Shown here piece after piece: positions 54,104-62,664 of a stretch of DNA of 64,000 bases. Every line of letters begins with the position of its first letter. The stretch's first letter is position 1. The translations under genes and the position numbers were made by a program. The stretch lies in the NCBI RefSeq assembly GCF_019075875.1, contig NZ_JAHOOZ010000001.1, positions 5,584,001 through 5,648,000 on the forward strand. Reading direction: 5' to 3'. Source of the DNA: Novosphingobium sp. G106 (lineage in GTDB: Bacteria > Pseudomonadota > Alphaproteobacteria > Sphingomonadales > Sphingomonadaceae). The notes beneath the pieces were generated by a model, which saw only the letters and a list, made by a program, of their open reading frames with translations, was not told where the DNA came from and did not search any database.

Positions 54104-54907
54104 ATGAGCAATCGCGAAGTCGTGGACTGGGATCTCGGAACGAAGAATCTCCGGATCGAGCGAGAGGGCCCAATCGCCTGGTGCATCATCGATCGGCCGA
54201 ACGCGCGAAACGCCTTCACGCCCGCCATGTACTTCGGGATCAAGCAGGCGGTGCGACGCGTGAACAGCGACAAGGACTATCGCGCGCTGATCATCACGGG
54301 CACCGGCGATGTCTTCGCGCCAGGCGGTGATCTCGGCGGGCGTTACGAGGAAGGCGACCGGCATGTTCCCCAAGGCCTTACCTACGAGACCATGCCCTTT
54401 ATTGCGGTCCGCGAAAGCCAGGCTCCGGTGATCTCGGCGGTCAATGGCATCTGCCAGGCCGGCGGTCTACTGATCGCGATGATGTCCGACATTGCCGTGA
54501 TCAGCGAGCGTGCGAGCTTCCGCGTGCCGGAACTGTTGCGCGGCATCATCGACGCGACCTATGCCGCGGTGCTGCCGATCCACGTCGGCATGGCCCAGGC
54601 GCGCGACCTGCTGCTCTCGGCGCGCAAGATCGATGCGGCCGAAGCGCACCGGATCGGCCTGGTTTCGCGCATCTGCAAGCACGAGGACCTCGAGGCCGAG
54701 GCACGCAAGGCGGCGATCGAAGTGCTGCAGACCGCCCCGGAATGCCGGGCCCACGTCAAGCGCATGCTCAACCAGCAATATGCCGCGATTGACTTCGAGA
54801 CGATGTTCGTTTCGCTGATGAGCCCCAACAGCGAGGCGCGCGAGGGGATGAATGCCTTCATGGAGAAACGCCAGCCGAACTGGATTCCGTCGAATCTGCC
54901 TGATTGA
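54104..54907 (+). CDS. Enoyl-CoA hydratase/isomerase family protein
   Basis: About 267 residues of the crotonase fold: GTGDVFAPGGDLGGRYEEGD for substrate binding, and the oxyanion helix VNGICQAGGLLIAMMSDIAV. Hydrates or isomerises an acyl-CoA. Distinct from the hydratase at 4771. GGAGAG lies before the ATG at 54104; a GTG four codons earlier is in frame. Placed between a CoA-transferase remnant and an MFS transporter. Confidence 0.88.
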   Translation: MSNREVVDWDLGTKNLRIEREGPIAWCIIDRPNARNAFTPAMYFGIKQAVRRVNSDKDYRALIITGTGDVFAPGGDLGGRYEEGDRHVPQGLTYETMPFIAVRESQAPVISAVNGICQAGGLLIAMMSDIAVISERASFRVPELLRGIIDATYAAVLPIHVGMAQARDLLLSARKIDAAEAHRIGLVSRICKHEDLEAEARKAAIEVLQTAPECRAHVKRMLNQQYAAIDFETMFVSLMSPNSEAREGMNAFMEKRQPNWIPSNLPD

Positions 54908-55034
54908 GCTGCATTGCCACCATCTGTCGCGACCAAATTAAACGAGCCGAAGCTTGCGCAGTGTGCGAGATTTGAACTCGTGTATGCTGGGTAGAAATAT
55001 TCGCCCCTAACGGCGGGCAGGAGAGGAATTTCGG

Positions 55035-56282
55035 ATGGTTGCATTCGCGGCTGAAGTCACCAGCGACGCGCCGAACCCGCCGCAGGCCAAGTGGATGGCG
55101 GTTATCGCGGGCCTGTCTTTCAACATCATCATCGGCTGCCTCATGGGCTCGTTCAGCGTGCTGCTCGATTCCGTGGAAGAGCGACTGCACGTGGCACGCT
55201 CGCTGTCCTCGATCGCGGGACCGCTGGTGATATTCGGATCGGCCCTGATCGCCTCGGTGGCCGGTGTGCTGATCGCACGATATTCGCTGCGATGGATGCT
55301 GTTCCTGGCAGCCGCCATGTCGGTGGCGGGCTATCTGCTGCTTGCGGTCACGGCGAGCTATCCGCTTTATATTGCGAGCTACGCGCTGTTGTTCGGTCCC
55401 AGCATGGCCATCGGCGGTTCGGTCGGCCCGGCTACCCTGGTCACGCGCTGGTTCACACGGCACCGCGGCCTGGCGCTGGGGCTGGTGAACGTCTCCTTCG
55501 TCGTCGCTGTGATGCCGCTCCTCTGCAACTGGACGCTCAAGACCTATGGCGCCCAGGCGACCTATTTCATGCTCGCGGGCATAGTGGCCGCCTTCCTGCC
55601 TTTCACTTTGCTGGTTCGCGATCACCCGGCCGGCGCAAATGCCATGTCCAACACGGACAGCGCGGGCGAGGCATCAGGGTCCATGACGGTAGGCCTGATC
55701 GTCCGACAGGTGGCGTTCTGGGCGCTCGCCATTGCCGCCGCGATTGTGATCACCGGCATCATGATCCTCACGTTCAACATGATCCAGATTGCCAGCTCGC
55801 TCGGCGTGGGCCGCGATGATGGCGCGCTCCTCCAGGCGATCATGTCGTTTGCCGGAATGGCGGGCTCCATCCTGTTCGGCTGGGTCGCCGATCGCATCGG
55901 CGGCGCGCGGGGGCTCGCTCTTATCGCCTTCAATTTCGCAGTTCTTCTTGGCCTTCTGCTGTTGCATCTGCCGTTCGTACCACTCGCGATCGTGATCGGC
56001 CTTTTGGGGCTTCACGGTTCGGGCATGATTCCCAATCTTAGCAGGGCCTTGGCCGATGCTTTCGGCCGGGACAGTTTCAGCCGCGCTTTCGGTCTCGCGA
56101 CTTCGCTGAGCGTGCCGTTCACGCTGATAGGCCTGATCGGCACGGGTATCTCCGTCACCAGGACTGGGGCTTATGGTTTGGCGATCGGCGTGACGGCCGT
56201 GATGCTGATCGCCGTCGTTCCTTTGGTGCTCGGGCTCTCGAAGGTATCGGCCTCGTCGGAACCCGCCAGCGGCAGGGCCTGA
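55035..56282 (+). CDS. MFS transporter (monocarboxylate-porter-like)
   Basis: 415 residues with twelve hydrophobic helices; FGSALIASVAGVLIARYSLR and HRGLALGLVNVSFVVAVMPL resemble the oxalate/formate and monocarboxylate porter group. Inner-membrane uptake or export of a small acid is likely. AGGAGAGG-like site before the ATG. Its stop lies one base before the next start, so it is coupled to the DUF2889 gene. Confidence 0.88.
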   Translation: MVAFAAEVTSDAPNPPQAKWMAVIAGLSFNIIIGCLMGSFSVLLDSVEERLHVARSLSSIAGPLVIFGSALIASVAGVLIARYSLRWMLFLAAAMSVAGYLLLAVTASYPLYIASYALLFGPSMAIGGSVGPATLVTRWFTRHRGLALGLVNVSFVVAVMPLLCNWTLKTYGAQATYFMLAGIVAAFLPFTLLVRDHPAGANAMSNTDSAGEASGSMTVGLIVRQVAFWALAIAAAIVITGIMILTFNMIQIASSLGVGRDDGALLQAIMSFAGMAGSILFGWVADRIGGARGLALIAFNFAVLLGLLLLHLPFVPLAIVIGLLGLHGSGMIPNLSRALADAFGRDSFSRAFGLATSLSVPFTLIGLIGTGISVTRTGAYGLAIGVTAVMLIAVVPLVLGLSKVSASSEPASGRA

Positions 56283-56283
56283 G

Positions 56284-57033
56284 ATGAGCGCGACAGGGGC
56301 CTTCCGCCGCCGGGTTTCGGTTGCCACCCGCAAATTTGCGGATGGACGGCTGGAAGCCCGGTGTGCGGTCGAGGACGAATTCCATCGCTTTCGCGTTCAG
56401 CTTGAGGCGAGCGATAGCGTGATAACTGCCGCGCGAAATGACGCACGCCGATCGCCGAACACGCTTTGCGAGGCCGCTGGCCAGCGGCTCGTGGAACTGG
56501 TCGGCATGGCGCTCGATCCTGCCTGCGCCGCCGTGCTCAATCATGCCGACCAGTTCCAGCAGTGCACGCATCAGTTCGATCTCGCCGGTCTGGGGGTGGC
56601 GGCGATGGCGCTGGAACGCCCGCGGCGCACCTACGATGTCACCGTTCCGGATCGCATCGACGGGCATACGGTGGCCACGCTCGACGTCGACGGTCAGCCC
56701 ATGCTCCGATGGCGGATCCTGGATATGACCGTCGAGGGGCCCGCTCCTTACGAAGCTCGATCGCTGGGCGCCGGCTTCACGCAGTTTACGAGGTCGCTGG
56801 GTAGGGAAGAGGCAGAAGCCGCGCTAGTCATGCGCCGGGCCCTGTTCGTCAGCCAGGGGCGCGGGCATGATCTCGAAGCGCTCGGGAATCGCGGTCCGGT
56901 CGGCGGCTGCTGGGCCTGGCAGCCGGAGCGCATGGCGGAGCTCCGCCGTCTCCCGGAAAACCGACGCGACTTCTCGGACAGAGCCGAGGCCTTGCTCGCC
57001 GACGATGCTGAATGGCTCGACTTTCGATCCTGA
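56284..57033 (+). CDS. DUF2889 family protein
   Basis: 249 residues. The LNHADQFQQCTHQFDLAGLG segment with the conserved Cys-x-His matches the DUF2889 pattern. Soluble; function unknown. Found next to acyl-CoA and transporter genes in sphingomonads. Translationally coupled to the MFS gene (one-base gap). Confidence 0.72.
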   Translation: MSATGAFRRRVSVATRKFADGRLEARCAVEDEFHRFRVQLEASDSVITAARNDARRSPNTLCEAAGQRLVELVGMALDPACAAVLNHADQFQQCTHQFDLAGLGVAAMALERPRRTYDVTVPDRIDGHTVATLDVDGQPMLRWRILDMTVEGPAPYEARSLGAGFTQFTRSLGREEAEAALVMRRALFVSQGRGHDLEALGNRGPVGGCWAWQPERMAELRRLPENRRDFSDRAEALLADDAEWLDFRS

Positions 57034-57177
57034 CGATCGGCCTTAGAAGCGTGCTTATTCGGCGCTATCGCGAAACTCATGTCGCTTCTACGCAAGCCGA
57101 GCCGCGGTCCGGTATGGCGCGAGCCAGCAGCGCAGCTATGGCTGCAGGCTGATTGGATGTAATGGGAGCGATCCTGA

Positions 57178-57468
57178 ATGGAACGCATCGTCGCCAACGC
57201 CATCCATCCCGGTGAGGCCAATACCAAATTTGCCGCCCATGCCGAGCCGTGGATGGCCAAGATGATCCTCGATCAGAACGAGGTGTCTCCGGATGTAGGC
57301 GGGGACACCCTGGCCTGGCTTGCCGAAGCTCCCGAGAACGGCTCGATCTCGGGCTGCTATTTCTACGAGCGCGAGCAAGTCGAACCCAGTGCGGCCTCAA
57401 CTGACGAAGAAGCCGCCAGGCGCCTGTGGGACGAGAGCGAAGCATTTCTGGCGCGTAGCGGGTACTGA
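57178..57468 (+). pseudogene. C-terminal remnant of a short-chain dehydrogenase
   Basis: 96 codons encode IVANAIHPGEANTKFAAHAE, then VSPDVGGDTLAWLAEAPENG, then SISGCYFYEREQ. This is the last third of an SDR enzyme: the family NxIxPGxxxT loop and the substrate-lid region. The N-terminal Rossmann motif and the Tyr-x3-Lys catalytic pair are absent. The region just upstream (57034-57177) gives no matching frame. An ORF starting with ATG could still be translated, but the enzyme cannot be active. Confidence 0.65.
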
Positions 57469-57567
57469 CCGAACCTGCCGCCGCCGATTACTGCGCCGAT
57501 CCCGATCCGAGCATACGTCCTGCAATCGCGCCGTCGTCGAACCAACTGCTAGAACGGGTACGTGGAA

Positions 57568-57735
57568 TCAGGCCTGCACCCGGCGATTCCATGCCCGCCC
57601 GGCTTCCTCGTGCGAAATACGCCGCGGTCCTTCGGCACTGCACAGATTGCACATGACAGAAAAGTGCTGCGAATAAACGTGCTCGTAGAAACCAACATTG
57701 GTCGAGGCACAGAACGGGCAGGCGAGCAGTTCCAT
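57568..57735 (-). CDS. Small zinc-ribbon protein, Lar restriction-alleviation-like
   Basis: 55 residues starting at the ATG at 57735 behind GAGGAGG. The sequence MELLACPFCASTNVGFYEHV, a second CxxC in CNLCSAEGP and a C-terminal EEAGRAWNRRVQA follow the pattern of Lar-type zinc-ribbon proteins, which are usually found in phages and mobile elements. No other phage gene is nearby, so it may be a relic or a chromosomal relative with another role. The open frame extends further upstream, but the good ribosome-binding site and family start agree on the inner ATG. Confidence 0.6.
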   Translation of the reverse strand: MELLACPFCASTNVGFYEHVYSQHFSVMCNLCSAEGPRRISHEEAGRAWNRRVQA

Positions 57736-57952
57736 GCTCGCCTCCTCATTTACCGGCCGGTGGGAGCTATCCTCATTCGGCATAGAGTGGCACCGCCGCC
57801 TTTGCTGTCCCATCAGGCTTCCGACGTTCCGTTGCTATCTTACCGGGCTTGCGACCCAGACCGATCTTCTTGGCAAATTCGCTGTGCCTGCCCGAGTAGT
57901 GGAGCTGCCATTGGATAGTCGCTCGGCACCCCCCGCCGGGCTGCCAAATTCA

Positions 57953-58345
57953 TTATATGGCCAATAGGCGGCCGAAGAAGGAACGGTAGCGCTGTAGCGC
58001 GATGCGTAGATCCTCGGTCGAAACGTTGCTGCCGCGATCCCATGCGCCTTCCAACTGGTCGCGTTCCGCGGCGAACATTTCCGCCAATCGCTGCATGGCC
58101 GACGCGACCAAGGCGTCGGCGTCTTCGACTGATTTCCGGGGCTCATCGACAAATCCGGTCTGGATATGATCCCAGCGTGTCCGGAGATCTGCGACTTCGG
58201 ATTCAGGGAGCAATGGCGTTCCAGAGGTCGGCTTCGTATCCGCCGCTCGATCGCTACGCCTTGCCTCCATCGCTTCCGCGAGATCGGCCGTCGAGGTTGG
58301 ATGCTGCGCGCGGTCGGCAACGAGATTGGAGTTGTCGTTATCCAT
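57953..58345 (-). CDS. Hypothetical protein, soluble paralogue of the next gene
   Basis: 130 residues. The C-terminal 80 residues (RTRWDHIQTGFVDEPRKSVE, then STEDLRIALQRYRSFFGRLL) repeat the pattern of the gene at 58338, suggesting duplication, but this copy lacks the membrane anchor. AAGGAG precedes the ATG. Overlaps the upstream gene by eight bases. Confidence 0.7.
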   Translation of the reverse strand: MDNDNSNLVADRAQHPTSTADLAEAMEARRSDRAADTKPTSGTPLLPESEVADLRTRWDHIQTGFVDEPRKSVEDADALVASAMQRLAEMFAAERDQLEGAWDRGSNVSTEDLRIALQRYRSFFGRLLAI

Positions 58346-58919
58346 GGTGCTTCTCCTTTTCCGCTACGGTCTCCGCATAATGATCGGGCTCGTTCACCAA
58401 GTCGTCGAATAGCGCGCGGAAATGGATCATCGCCGTGCGCAGATCTTCGGTGGATGCCTCTCCCCGCGAATGGCTGAGGGCGAGGTCATGCGCGGTTCGG
58501 TAATGTTGAACGACATCGGGATGATCGACCGAGAGATCTGCCGCCCTCTGGTCGAAATCACGCACCGGATAGCCGCGCGCCAGCATTACTTCGCCGAGGA
58601 GATCGTCCGCACGAGTGACGGCGTAGCTCGGATCATCGACGAATTGGGCCTGAACCCCGCGCCAGGTTTCGACGAAATGGGCGCGCATCTCGCTCGAAAG
58701 CGGCTTGATCGTATATCCTGCAACCCGCTTCTGGCGCTCGGCCAGCAGCGTCTCGGCCTTTCGCTCATCGCCGACGTCATGGACGGCGCGCGCATATTCC
58801 GGACCGAATTGTGATTTGAGCGCTTCGGTGCGGCGGGTGCGCATCCAAAGAACGATCGCGGCGGCTGCCAGCAGGACAACCAATACCGCTAGAATGATTT
58901 CCGTTGGGGTGAAGGGCAC
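58338..58919 (-). CDS. Membrane-anchored hypothetical protein
   Basis: 193 residues. One N-terminal membrane helix (IILAVLVVLLAAAAIVLWMR) is followed by a basic, helical cytoplasmic or periplasmic body with VQAQFVDDPSYAVTRADDLL and STEDLRTAMIHFRALFDDLV. The QFVDDP pattern is known from many uncharacterised bacterial proteins. GTG start behind AGGAG. Forms an operon with its soluble paralogue. Confidence 0.75.
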   Translation of the reverse strand: MPFTPTEIILAVLVVLLAAAAIVLWMRTRRTEALKSQFGPEYARAVHDVGDERKAETLLAERQKRVAGYTIKPLSSEMRAHFVETWRGVQAQFVDDPSYAVTRADDLLGEVMLARGYPVRDFDQRAADLSVDHPDVVQHYRTAHDLALSHSRGEASTEDLRTAMIHFRALFDDLVNEPDHYAETVAEKEKHHG

Positions 58920-59106
58920 GAGCCGTCTCCTGTATTAACTTTCGATGCCCCGTGCGGTTAACAATGCGAAATCGCTGCGAACGTTCCCCTTGATGTGCTC
59001 GTGCCGGAATTTTCAGGGATAGGGCGGGCTTGCTTGTCGATCTCCGCTACCAGTGTCAGGCCCCGCGCATAACGATAGGTTGGACGAAAACCCTGACCGG
59101 GAACGC

Positions 59107-59139
59107 TTACGCCGCGAATCTTATCGATCCGCGGCGTAA
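59107..59139. repeat. Perfect 10-bp inverted repeat
   Basis: TTACGCCGCG and CGCGGCGTAA with a 13-nt loop, in the 281-base gap (58920-59200) between the membrane protein start and the PEP-CTERM stop. No T-run, but it may end the transcript of the PEP-CTERM gene, or serve as an operator. The rest of the gap shows nothing. Confidence 0.5.
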
Positions 59140-59200
59140 ACAGAATTCAGCGCTGATCGCATAGGGATGCGACCATAGTCACTTAGGGCAACTGAGCGTA

Positions 59201-59863
59201 TCAGGCCGGGTGCGCGGTGCGTTGACCAAATTGGGCTCCGACGCGCCGCGCGCGCAGGAAGGCGCCGACCAGACCGAGACCCAGGATCATCGTCGCCCAG
59301 GTGCTGGCCTCGGGCACGCTTGCCAGAACGGCATTGTCCGGCGCGAAATCGCTGATCGGTTGTTTGAGCTCTGCGGGTGTGCCGCCGCGTGGCCAGATGT
59401 TGAAGCGGAAATGCAGCGGGTCGGCGCCGGTGGCGGGCAGCAAGGCTGAGAGCGGCACCAGGGCATCGAAATGATCACCGCTGATCGTCATCGAGCCACC
59501 GAGACTAGCAAGTGACGATGCACCGATCGCAGCGGTGCCGTCTTTCTGGAACACGATGACCTTGTTGAAAGTGACGCCGGGCAAGCCCAGCGAGGCGAAG
59601 CTTGCGGTGGGCGTTCCCGTATTGACGCCTACAACGTAGAAGCCGGGATTGGCGGGAGTTATAGCGCCCGCGAATACGGCGTTCAGAAGGAAGTTGTTGG
59701 TCGCGGTATCGAAGTTGACGGAAAAGCTCGTCACGTCGAGATCAGGGTTCTTCGGGCCGTCATAGCTCGACAGGAAGTCGCCAACGGGATCGACGACAGT
59801 CATCGCCGAGGCCGGTGTGCTTGCAAGACAGAGAAGTGCTAGCGCAATATACGTCTTAGGCAT
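59201..59863 (-). CDS. PEPxxWA-CTERM sorting-domain protein (second)
   Basis: 220 residues: signal peptide ending at ASA, a Gly/Ser/Thr-rich beta body (VVDPVGDFLSSYDGPKNPDL), and the tail VPEASTWATMILGLGLVGAF with an Arg cluster. Same sorting architecture as the gene at 1270, but the bodies are unrelated. AGGAG before the ATG. Stands alone. Confidence 0.85.
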   Translation of the reverse strand: MPKTYIALALLCLASTPASAMTVVDPVGDFLSSYDGPKNPDLDVTSFSVNFDTATNNFLLNAVFAGAITPANPGFYVVGVNTGTPTASFASLGLPGVTFNKVIVFQKDGTAAIGASSLASLGGSMTISGDHFDALVPLSALLPATGADPLHFRFNIWPRGGTPAELKQPISDFAPDNAVLASVPEASTWATMILGLGLVGAFLRARRVGAQFGQRTAHPA

Positions 59864-60048
59864 GCCAATCTCCTAGAGGTTCAACCTGTCCACCCGAACA
59901 TCAACCAGCCGGCGCTCGCAATCGCGCCGGCAACCCGGAATTTGCCGTAGTCGGGGGTTAGTTCCGGGGAGCTCGCGCTGAGTTCAAAGCAGCGCCGGAC
60001 GAATTTCCTCGCGGCGCGCATTTAGCGGCAAGGCGAGGTAAAACGTCG

Positions 60049-60810
60049 CTAAAGCGACCAGACCATGCTGAGTGTGACTGCCAGGCGGTCGTGATCCGTG
60101 CCGTTATAGTGCTCCGGGTTTGGGCCGCCGTCGGAGACCGCAAGTTGCAGCTCGACCGCGCCCAGGCTGCGTGCGGCGCCGATGCGCCAGTTGTAACCGA
60201 CGCGGCTCGCCCCGCCCGCAGTCCCTCCCGCAACGCGGATAAGGCTGCCGGCATGTGCAGTCAGATGCCAGTCACGGGCCGGCTCCACGGCGCCATCGAT
60301 CGCCACATAAACCGTCTGAACGCCCGGCTGAAAATAGTGAGGGCTATAGTGGACGTGGAGCGCCAGTTGTCGGGTCAGCACGCCGGCATAGATCTCAGTG
60401 TAGTTCGCACCGCGTCCGCCGCTGGAGTATCTGCTGTAGTTCGATTGGACGACGCCCAATTCCAGGCCCGTTCCCACGGCGGTTCGATGGATGAATCCGA
60501 TATTGGCCCGAACATTGATGACTTTGGGTTCTGACTCGACGATCGTGGTGGTCGCCGCAGCGCCGGCATAGACGCCCGAGGGGTGGTCATACGTCAGATT
60601 GAACACGACTGCCGGATCACCGCGGCTTACCGTTCGCCCGCGAAACCGTTCGTCGGTGGTGATCGTAACGGTGGCACCGGCCTGCGCATGGGCGATGGAC
60701 GGGTTGAGAAAAAGCAGGCACGCGAGGCCGATCGGGCGCGTGGACACTGTCGCCGGCCTAGTGGGCAGCTTCCCCAGCAACCTCAGTAGTGCGCGCACAG
60801 TCGCATTCAC
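60049..60810 (-). CDS. TorF-like putative outer-membrane porin
   Basis: About 253 residues. A signal region (ACLLFLNPSIAHA) is followed by a beta-rich body with ATVTITTDERFRGRTVSRGD, which matches the conserved DYRFRGIS-type start of the TorF/CHP02001 putative porin family. Alternating amphipathic strands continue to a terminal aromatic-ending strand LSMVWSL. The GTG start overlaps the stop of the subtilase gene (GTGA), so it belongs to the sigma/anti-sigma/subtilase operon. Role in that operon is unknown; it could be the exit route for, or a target of, the protease. Confidence 0.68.
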   Translation of the reverse strand: MNATVRALLRLLGKLPTRPATVSTRPIGLACLLFLNPSIAHAQAGATVTITTDERFRGRTVSRGDPAVVFNLTYDHPSGVYAGAAATTTIVESEPKVINVRANIGFIHRTAVGTGLELGVVQSNYSRYSSGGRGANYTEIYAGVLTRQLALHVHYSPHYFQPGVQTVYVAIDGAVEPARDWHLTAHAGSLIRVAGGTAGGASRVGYNWRIGAARSLGAVELQLAVSDGGPNPEHYNGTDHDRLAVTLSMVWSL

Positions 60811-62013
60811 AGCGTCTTCCAACCTGAAGCATGGTTGCGCAGGCGTCGATGCCAGTGTTCCCCCCGCAGTGTCACCAGAGTCAGTGCGTTGCCGCGTGAT
60901 TTCGCGCGCAACAGGGCAAACAGGCCGCTGACATGGGCAGCGGCAAAGGAGCTTCCGCTGGCGACATTCCATTTTCCGCCAAGCTGCGTAGTGATCACGT
61001 CATGGCCGGGTGCCGTATAGATGCCCGCACGGCTGGTGCGTTGGCCCTCCTCGGCCACTGCGACGACGCCGCGGTGCGATGATGGAAATCCACCCTCGGG
61101 CAAGGCAGGGTCGTAGGCGGCGACGATCGTAATCCTGCGCGTCAAGGCGACGTCGAGCAATCGCTCCAGCAGTTCTCCACGGGGGGCCGGCGAGGCTCAT
61201 GTTGATCACCTGGGCGCCGTGGTCGATTGCGTAGGACAAGGCTTTCGCCAGGCTCAACGTATCGCAGAGCGTGGCGCGGCTATCCTGTTGGCATGCGCGC
61301 AATCCCCAAAGCCGCGCGTCGGGTGCTATTCCGACGATCCCCAGATGGTTTCCGGCCTTCGCTGCGATGATGCCCGCCACCGCGGTTCCGTGGTTCTCGG
61401 CCCGAAAGGTGCTGCCTGTGACGAAATTCATCTTTACGGTCACTTGCCCCGACAGGTCGGGGTGCCGGTCCTCGATGCCGCTGTCGATCACCGCGACGGG
61501 GACGCCTCGGCCGGTGGAAATTCGATGCAGGGCGGCAAGCTTCCAGAGGCCGGCCGCAGGCTGGGCGCGGTAAAGCGGATCGTCATAGGACATCGGCGAA
61601 GATCGTGCGGCATAGACCTGCATGGGTTCGGCGAGGACGACGTCGCGATCGCTTGCGAGCTGGCTGAGGGTCTCCTCGACCGATCGACCCTCTGGAACCT
61701 CCATGACGAAACAGGTCAGCTCGATCAGCGGCATCGGCCAGTCGTCGGTGATCGTCAGACCGTGCGCGCGTGCAATGCGGCGCGCGAGCTGAAGTCGTGA
61801 CCGGCGCGCCTGGTTGGTGCCATAGGCCCCGCCATATCCCGAATTGAGCTGGAAATGCTCGGGCGCCAGGCGGGTCATGACCAGGACCTTGGGCCGTTCG
61901 GCATTTGGGGGCCGTTCGGGATTTGGCGTTTCCTGTGCATGGACCGAGCCGGGGCTGAGGCACAGCGCGGCCAGTCCCATGCAAAGCGCGATGAGGAGGT
62001 ACCACGGCTTCAT
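60807..62013 (-). CDS. Subtilisin-like serine peptidase (S8), frameshifted
   Basis: About 401 residues once one base is removed. Signal peptide ends at SVHA. A propeptide-like region follows (residues 30-135, with LIELTCFVMEVPEGRSVEET). The catalytic Asp is in VAVIDSGIEDRHPDLSG, the His in ENHGTAVAGIIA, and the Ser in ASGSSFAAAHVSGL. The break is at the six-G run 61181-61186; five bases restore the frame between INMSLAG and LLERLLDVALT. The ATG overlaps the anti-sigma stop and the stop overlaps the porin start, so all are coupled. If the break is real, the enzyme lacks its Ser. Confidence 0.8.
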
Positions 62014-62654
62014 GGAGCGGGCTGAGAATCGATTGGCTGCGCCAGAACAAGGTCCTTGCTCCGCTGAAATTCCGCCAGCGTCTTGGCGCGTTCGTTCTCC
62101 GGAACTCTCAGGATGTAGGCGCCGGCGACGGTTGGGCCGTCGACGATGACCGCACCATGGGCCAGGAGCGTGGTGCGCAGCTGCTGTTCGGAAACGTCGG
62201 GCCGGAACATGGCGATGACATTTCCTGCGCGAGGTGCAGGGGATGCGCTCAGGACGTGATATTCGGCCGCCGGCTGCCTCGGCAGTGCCATATAGACCGT
62301 GCCGGCCGCTACTATCACTACGATCTGGCTGGCCAGAACCCAGCCCATGTGCGTCGGCCGCTGAAACAGGTCTTTGAGCGCCGAAAGGACAGGCCGCGGA
62401 CTCTGGTCCTTTGCCCGCCCGTGCATCTGGCGTCGGACCGCCTCCCAACCGGCATCGGCGTTTATCGGAAGCGAGACGACATGGGCAGCAAGCTCGCGCT
62501 CCGCCGCCAGCTCGCGCCGACAGGCGGCGCAGGTGGCAAGATGATCGTCGACCTCGGCCCGTTCGGCCGGGGCGAGGCGATCGGTCACATACCAGGGCAG
62601 CGCTTCCTGCACCTGCCGGTGACGATCGCTGCCAAATCCAATGATCTTGCCCAT
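62010..62654 (-). CDS. Zinc-finger anti-sigma factor with periplasmic propeptide-like domain
   Basis: 214 residues. The cytosolic part has the anti-sigma zinc motif HxxxCxxC (HLATCAACRRE) near residue 38. One membrane helix (WVLASQIVVIVAAGTVYMAL) lies near 105-125. The periplasmic C-terminal part NVIAMFRPDVSEQQLRTTLL, AHGAVIVDGPTVAGAYILRV resembles the inhibitor-I9/fervidolysin-type propeptides of subtilases. It would hold the ECF sigma factor inactive. Ten bases after the sigma gene and overlapping the subtilase start. Confidence 0.83.
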   Translation of the reverse strand: MGKIIGFGSDRHRQVQEALPWYVTDRLAPAERAEVDDHLATCAACRRELAAERELAAHVVSLPINADAGWEAVRRQMHGRAKDQSPRPVLSALKDLFQRPTHMGWVLASQIVVIVAAGTVYMALPRQPAAEYHVLSASPAPRAGNVIAMFRPDVSEQQLRTTLLAHGAVIVDGPTVAGAYILRVPENERAKTLAEFQRSKDLVLAQPIDSQPAP

Positions 62655-62664
62655 GATCCAATCC

